Below, piece by piece: positions 61,792 through 64,000 of a stretch of DNA of 64,000 nucleotides. The notes beneath the pieces were generated by a model. It saw only the letters and a list, made by a program, of their open reading frames with translations, made no database searches and was not told the origin of the DNA. Within the stretch, counting starts at the first letter, position 1; each line of letters opens with the position of its first letter. The translations under genes were made by a program, and so were the position numbers. The DNA is from Marinimicrococcus sp033875255 (GTDB taxonomy: Bacteria > Pseudomonadota > Alphaproteobacteria > Geminicoccales > Geminicoccaceae): contig JAWZSN010000010.1 in assembly GCA_033875255.1 (NCBI GenBank), forward strand, positions 62,001-126,000, in the 5' to 3' direction.

Positions 61792-62772
61792 ATGATCTTC
61801 CTTCTTCGACGCCTGGCCCAGGGCGCGCTCGTCATGCTCGTCGTGGCGCTGGTGGCCTTCTTGATGTTCCGCTTCATGGGCGATCCGGTGCGCGGCATGC
61901 TGCGCGAGGACGCCACGCTCCAGGAGCAGCAGGAGCTGCGCGACCGGCTCGGCCTCGACCGGCCTCTCGTCGTGCAGTTCGCGAAGTTCGTGGGCGGCGC
62001 GCTGCAGGGCGAGTTCGGCGTCTCCTGGCGCAACCAGCAGCCGGTCATGGAGCTGATTCTCGACCGCCTGCCGGCCACCATCGAGCTGGTCGTCGTGGCG
62101 ATGATCATCGCGCTGCTCCTGGGGGTCCCGCTGGGCGTGTGGAGCGCCCTCAACCGCCACAGGCCGCAGGCGAGCCTCCTGCAGACGGTCTCGCTGATCG
62201 GCATCTCCACGCCGACCTTCGTCACCGGCATCCTCCTGATCCTGGTCTTCGCGGTGATCCTCGGCTGGCTGCCCTCCTTCGGGCGCGGCGAGACCGTGGA
62301 GATCGGCTTCTGGCGCACCGGCTATCTCACCGCCAGCGGCTGGAAGGCCCTGATCCTGCCGGCCTGCACCCTGGCGCTCTACCAGCTGGCCCTCTTCATG
62401 CGGCTGGTGCGCGCGGAGATGCTCGACGTGATGCGCCAGGACTTCGTGCGCTTCGCCCGCGCCCGCGGCCTGCCCACGCGTCTCGTGCGCTTCCGCCACG
62501 CCCTCAGGAACGCGCTGATGCCGCTGGTGACCATCGCCGGCATGCAGGTGGGCTCGCTGATCGCCTTCGCCATCGTCACCGAGACCGTCTTCCAGTGGCC
62601 GGGCATGGGCTTTTTGTTCCTGCAGGCGGTGCAGTTCGTCGACATCCCGGTGATGGCCGCCTACCTGGTCTTCATCGGCTTCATCTTCGTGGTCCTCAAC
62701 ATCGCGGTCGACGTGCTCTACACGCTGATCGACCCGCGCCTGCGAACGGGAGGCGCCGGTGCAGGACGCTGA
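61792..62772 (+). CDS. ABC transporter permease, DppB type
   Basis: 326 aa inner-membrane permease with six hydrophobic segments. ATIELVVVAMIIALLLGVPL, the EAA-like loop RFARARGLPTRLVRFRHALR, and ETVFQWPGMGFLFLQAVQF are typical of DppB/OppB proteins. It follows the binding protein gene by 50 nt and overlaps the next permease by 14 nt. Confidence 0.94.
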   Translation: MIFLLRRLAQGALVMLVVALVAFLMFRFMGDPVRGMLREDATLQEQQELRDRLGLDRPLVVQFAKFVGGALQGEFGVSWRNQQPVMELILDRLPATIELVVVAMIIALLLGVPLGVWSALNRHRPQASLLQTVSLIGISTPTFVTGILLILVFAVILGWLPSFGRGETVEIGFWRTGYLTASGWKALILPACTLALYQLALFMRLVRAEMLDVMRQDFVRFARARGLPTRLVRFRHALRNALMPLVTIAGMQVGSLIAFAIVTETVFQWPGMGFLFLQAVQFVDIPVMAAYLVFIGFIFVVLNIAVDVLYTLIDPRLRTGGAGAGR

Positions 62773-63697
62773 AGCCCGAAGCCCGGGGCGCATCGCCCGG
62801 CTGCGTGCCGGCAACGACGTGCTCGACAGCTTTCTTTCCACTCCGCGCGTGGTGATCGCCGCGGCGGTGGCTTTGCTGATGATCCTGACCGCGGTGCTGG
62901 CACCGCTGATCGCCCCGCACGACCCGTTCGACATGGCCGCGATCTCGCTGCTCGACAGCGAGTTGCCGCCGGCCTTCCTCGAGGGCGGCGATGCACGCTT
63001 CCTGCTCGGCACCGACAGCCAGGGCCGCGACGTCTTCTCCGCGATTCTCCACGGCCTGCGCATCTCGCTCATGGTGGGCGTGGTGGCGGTCCTGCTCTCC
63101 ATGGCGCTGGGCGTCACCGTGGGGCTGGTGTCGGGCTATTTCGGGGGCTTCGTCGATTCCGTCCTGATGCGCCTGGCCGACGTCATCCTGAGCTTTCCCA
63201 CGATCCTCATCGCCCTGCTTGTCAACGGCATCCTGCGCGGCGTGCTCCCCAGCACCCAGGCGACCGCGACCGCCGTGCTGGTGCTCGTGCTCTCGATCGC
63301 CGTCAACGAGTGGGTGCAGTACGCGCGCACCGTGCGCGGCTCGACCATGGTCGAGAAAGGCAAGGAATACGTGAAGGCGGCCCGGCTCACCGGCCTGCCG
63401 CCGCGCACCATCCTGCGCCGTCACGTCCTGCCCAACATTCTCTCGCCGGTGCTGGTGCTGGCCACCATCAACCTGGCCCTGGCGATTCTCACCGAGGCCA
63501 CGCTCTCCTTCCTCGGCGTCGGCATGCCGCCCACCCAGCCCTCGCTCGGCACCCTCATCAACACCGGCAACGAGTTCCTGTTCTCGGGGATCTGGTGGGT
63601 CGTCGTGTTCCCGGCGCTGACGCTGGTGGTGCTGGTCCTCTCCGTCAACATCGTCGGCGACTGGCTGCGCGATGCCCTCAATCCCCATCTGCGGTGA
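62759..63697 (+). CDS. ABC transporter permease, DppC type
   Basis: 312 aa permease. An N-terminal cytoplasmic stretch and first helix are followed by LLGTDSQGRDVFSAILHGLR, the DppC signature. The EAA-like loop is YVKAARLTGLPPRTILRRHV, and EATLSFLGVGMPPTQPSLGT comes near the end. GTG start lies within the end of the preceding permease gene, and the stop overlaps the ATPase start region. Confidence 0.94.
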   Translation: MQDAEARSPGRIARLRAGNDVLDSFLSTPRVVIAAAVALLMILTAVLAPLIAPHDPFDMAAISLLDSELPPAFLEGGDARFLLGTDSQGRDVFSAILHGLRISLMVGVVAVLLSMALGVTVGLVSGYFGGFVDSVLMRLADVILSFPTILIALLVNGILRGVLPSTQATATAVLVLVLSIAVNEWVQYARTVRGSTMVEKGKEYVKAARLTGLPPRTILRRHVLPNILSPVLVLATINLALAILTEATLSFLGVGMPPTQPSLGTLINTGNEFLFSGIWWVVVFPALTLVVLVLSVNIVGDWLRDALNPHLR

Positions 63698-63702
63698 GCG
63701 CC

Positions 63703-64000
63703 ATGGCATCGCTGCTCGAAATCCGTGGCCTTTCCGTCCTTTTCGAGGGCAAGCGCGGCCGCGTTGCCGCCGTCGAGGATCTCGACCTCGACCTGGAGCC
63801 GGGCGAGATCCTGGGTCTCGTCGGTGAATCCGGCGCCGGCAAGTCCACCGTGGGCAACGCCGTGATGGGGCTGATCGACCCGCCCGGCCGGGTCGAGGCG
63901 CGCTCGCTCCGCTTCAAGGGCGAGCCCCTGGAGCTTGCCGACGAGGCCGCGATGATGCGGCTGCGCGGGCGGCGCATCGGCATGATCTTCCAGGACCCGC
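63703..64000 (+). CDS. ABC transporter ATP-binding protein, DppD type (partial)
   Basis: N-terminal 99 residues of an ATPase, cut by the right window edge. MASLLEIRGLSVLFEGKRG leads to the Walker A motif GESGAGKSTVG near residue 42 and the Q-loop IGMIFQDP at the end. An in-frame GTG at 63694 overlapping the permease stop is an alternative start. It completes the energy-coupling part of the peptide-type importer; a second ATPase gene probably follows outside the window. Confidence 0.93.
   Translation, partial: MASLLEIRGLSVLFEGKRGRVAAVEDLDLDLEPGEILGLVGESGAGKSTVGNAVMGLIDPPGRVEARSLRFKGEPLELADEAAMMRLRGRRIGMIFQDP

Overview
This is a GC-rich window from a free-living, metabolically versatile bacterium. 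It is most likely an alphaproteobacterium of Rhodospirillales type. The support is a Caulobacter-style cpa/tad pilus locus, the slt-moaB and TPR-ispE housekeeping blocks, four different classes of solute transporter (tripartite tricarboxylate, TRAP and peptide-type ABC, plus FadL), and betaine catabolism genes. The genus cannot be fixed from sequence reading alone. Genes are tightly packed, with many ATGA and GTGA start/stop overlaps. Both window ends cut a gene (tadB on the left, an ABC ATPase on the right).

Layout. 1-6.1 kb, minus strand: Flp pilin and the Tad pilus machinery (flp-cpaB-cpaC-cpaD-cpaE-cpaF-tadB). 6.1-6.8 kb: an AT-rich gap. 6.8-15.8 kb: housekeeping genes (FadL-type porin, metallophosphoesterase, moaB, lytic transglycosylase, family 4 uracil-DNA glycosylase, a TPR lipoprotein, ispE, SAM hydrolase), ending with tRNA-Gln. 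16.1-27.5 kb: a complete glycine betaine to glycine module, made of the gbcAB oxygenase on the plus strand, a dimethylglycine dehydrogenase-type enzyme and soxBDAG on the minus strand, and a GbdR-like activator. 28.0-38.5 kb: an uncharacterised catabolic region with a DUF2848 protein, an amidase, a membrane protein, a TctABC transporter, a LacI regulator, a ThDP enzyme, a 3-hydroxyacyl-CoA-dehydrogenase-like enzyme and an SDR. LacI-type half-palindromes lie 30-55 bp before three of these transcription units, so they may form one regulon.

38.9-47.0 kb, minus strand: the most unusual part. Four tandem paralogues of 589-604 aa each have a signal peptide and then eleven roughly 50-residue repeats centred on an A-I-G-N-S motif. 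The spacers carry Gln/Asn motifs that recall amyloid or beta-solenoid surface proteins. They form two close pairs, and two copies share a conserved promoter block at exactly the same distance from the start codon. I do not recognise the family.

47.4-56.1 kb, minus strand: an XRE regulator, a TRAP transporter, then pyrK-pyrD, an N-carbamoyl-amino-acid hydrolase, pyrC and pyrE. The amidohydrolase and the transporter make this look like an orotate uptake and degradation/salvage operon (orotate to dihydroorotate to carbamoyl-aspartate to aspartate) rather than a purely biosynthetic one. 56.2-58.0 kb: an MgtC-type membrane protein, a small membrane protein and a HAD phosphatase. 58.1-64 kb: a GntR regulator facing a 32-bp near-perfect palindrome, a cytosine-deaminase-like amidohydrolase and a peptide-type ABC importer that runs off the window.
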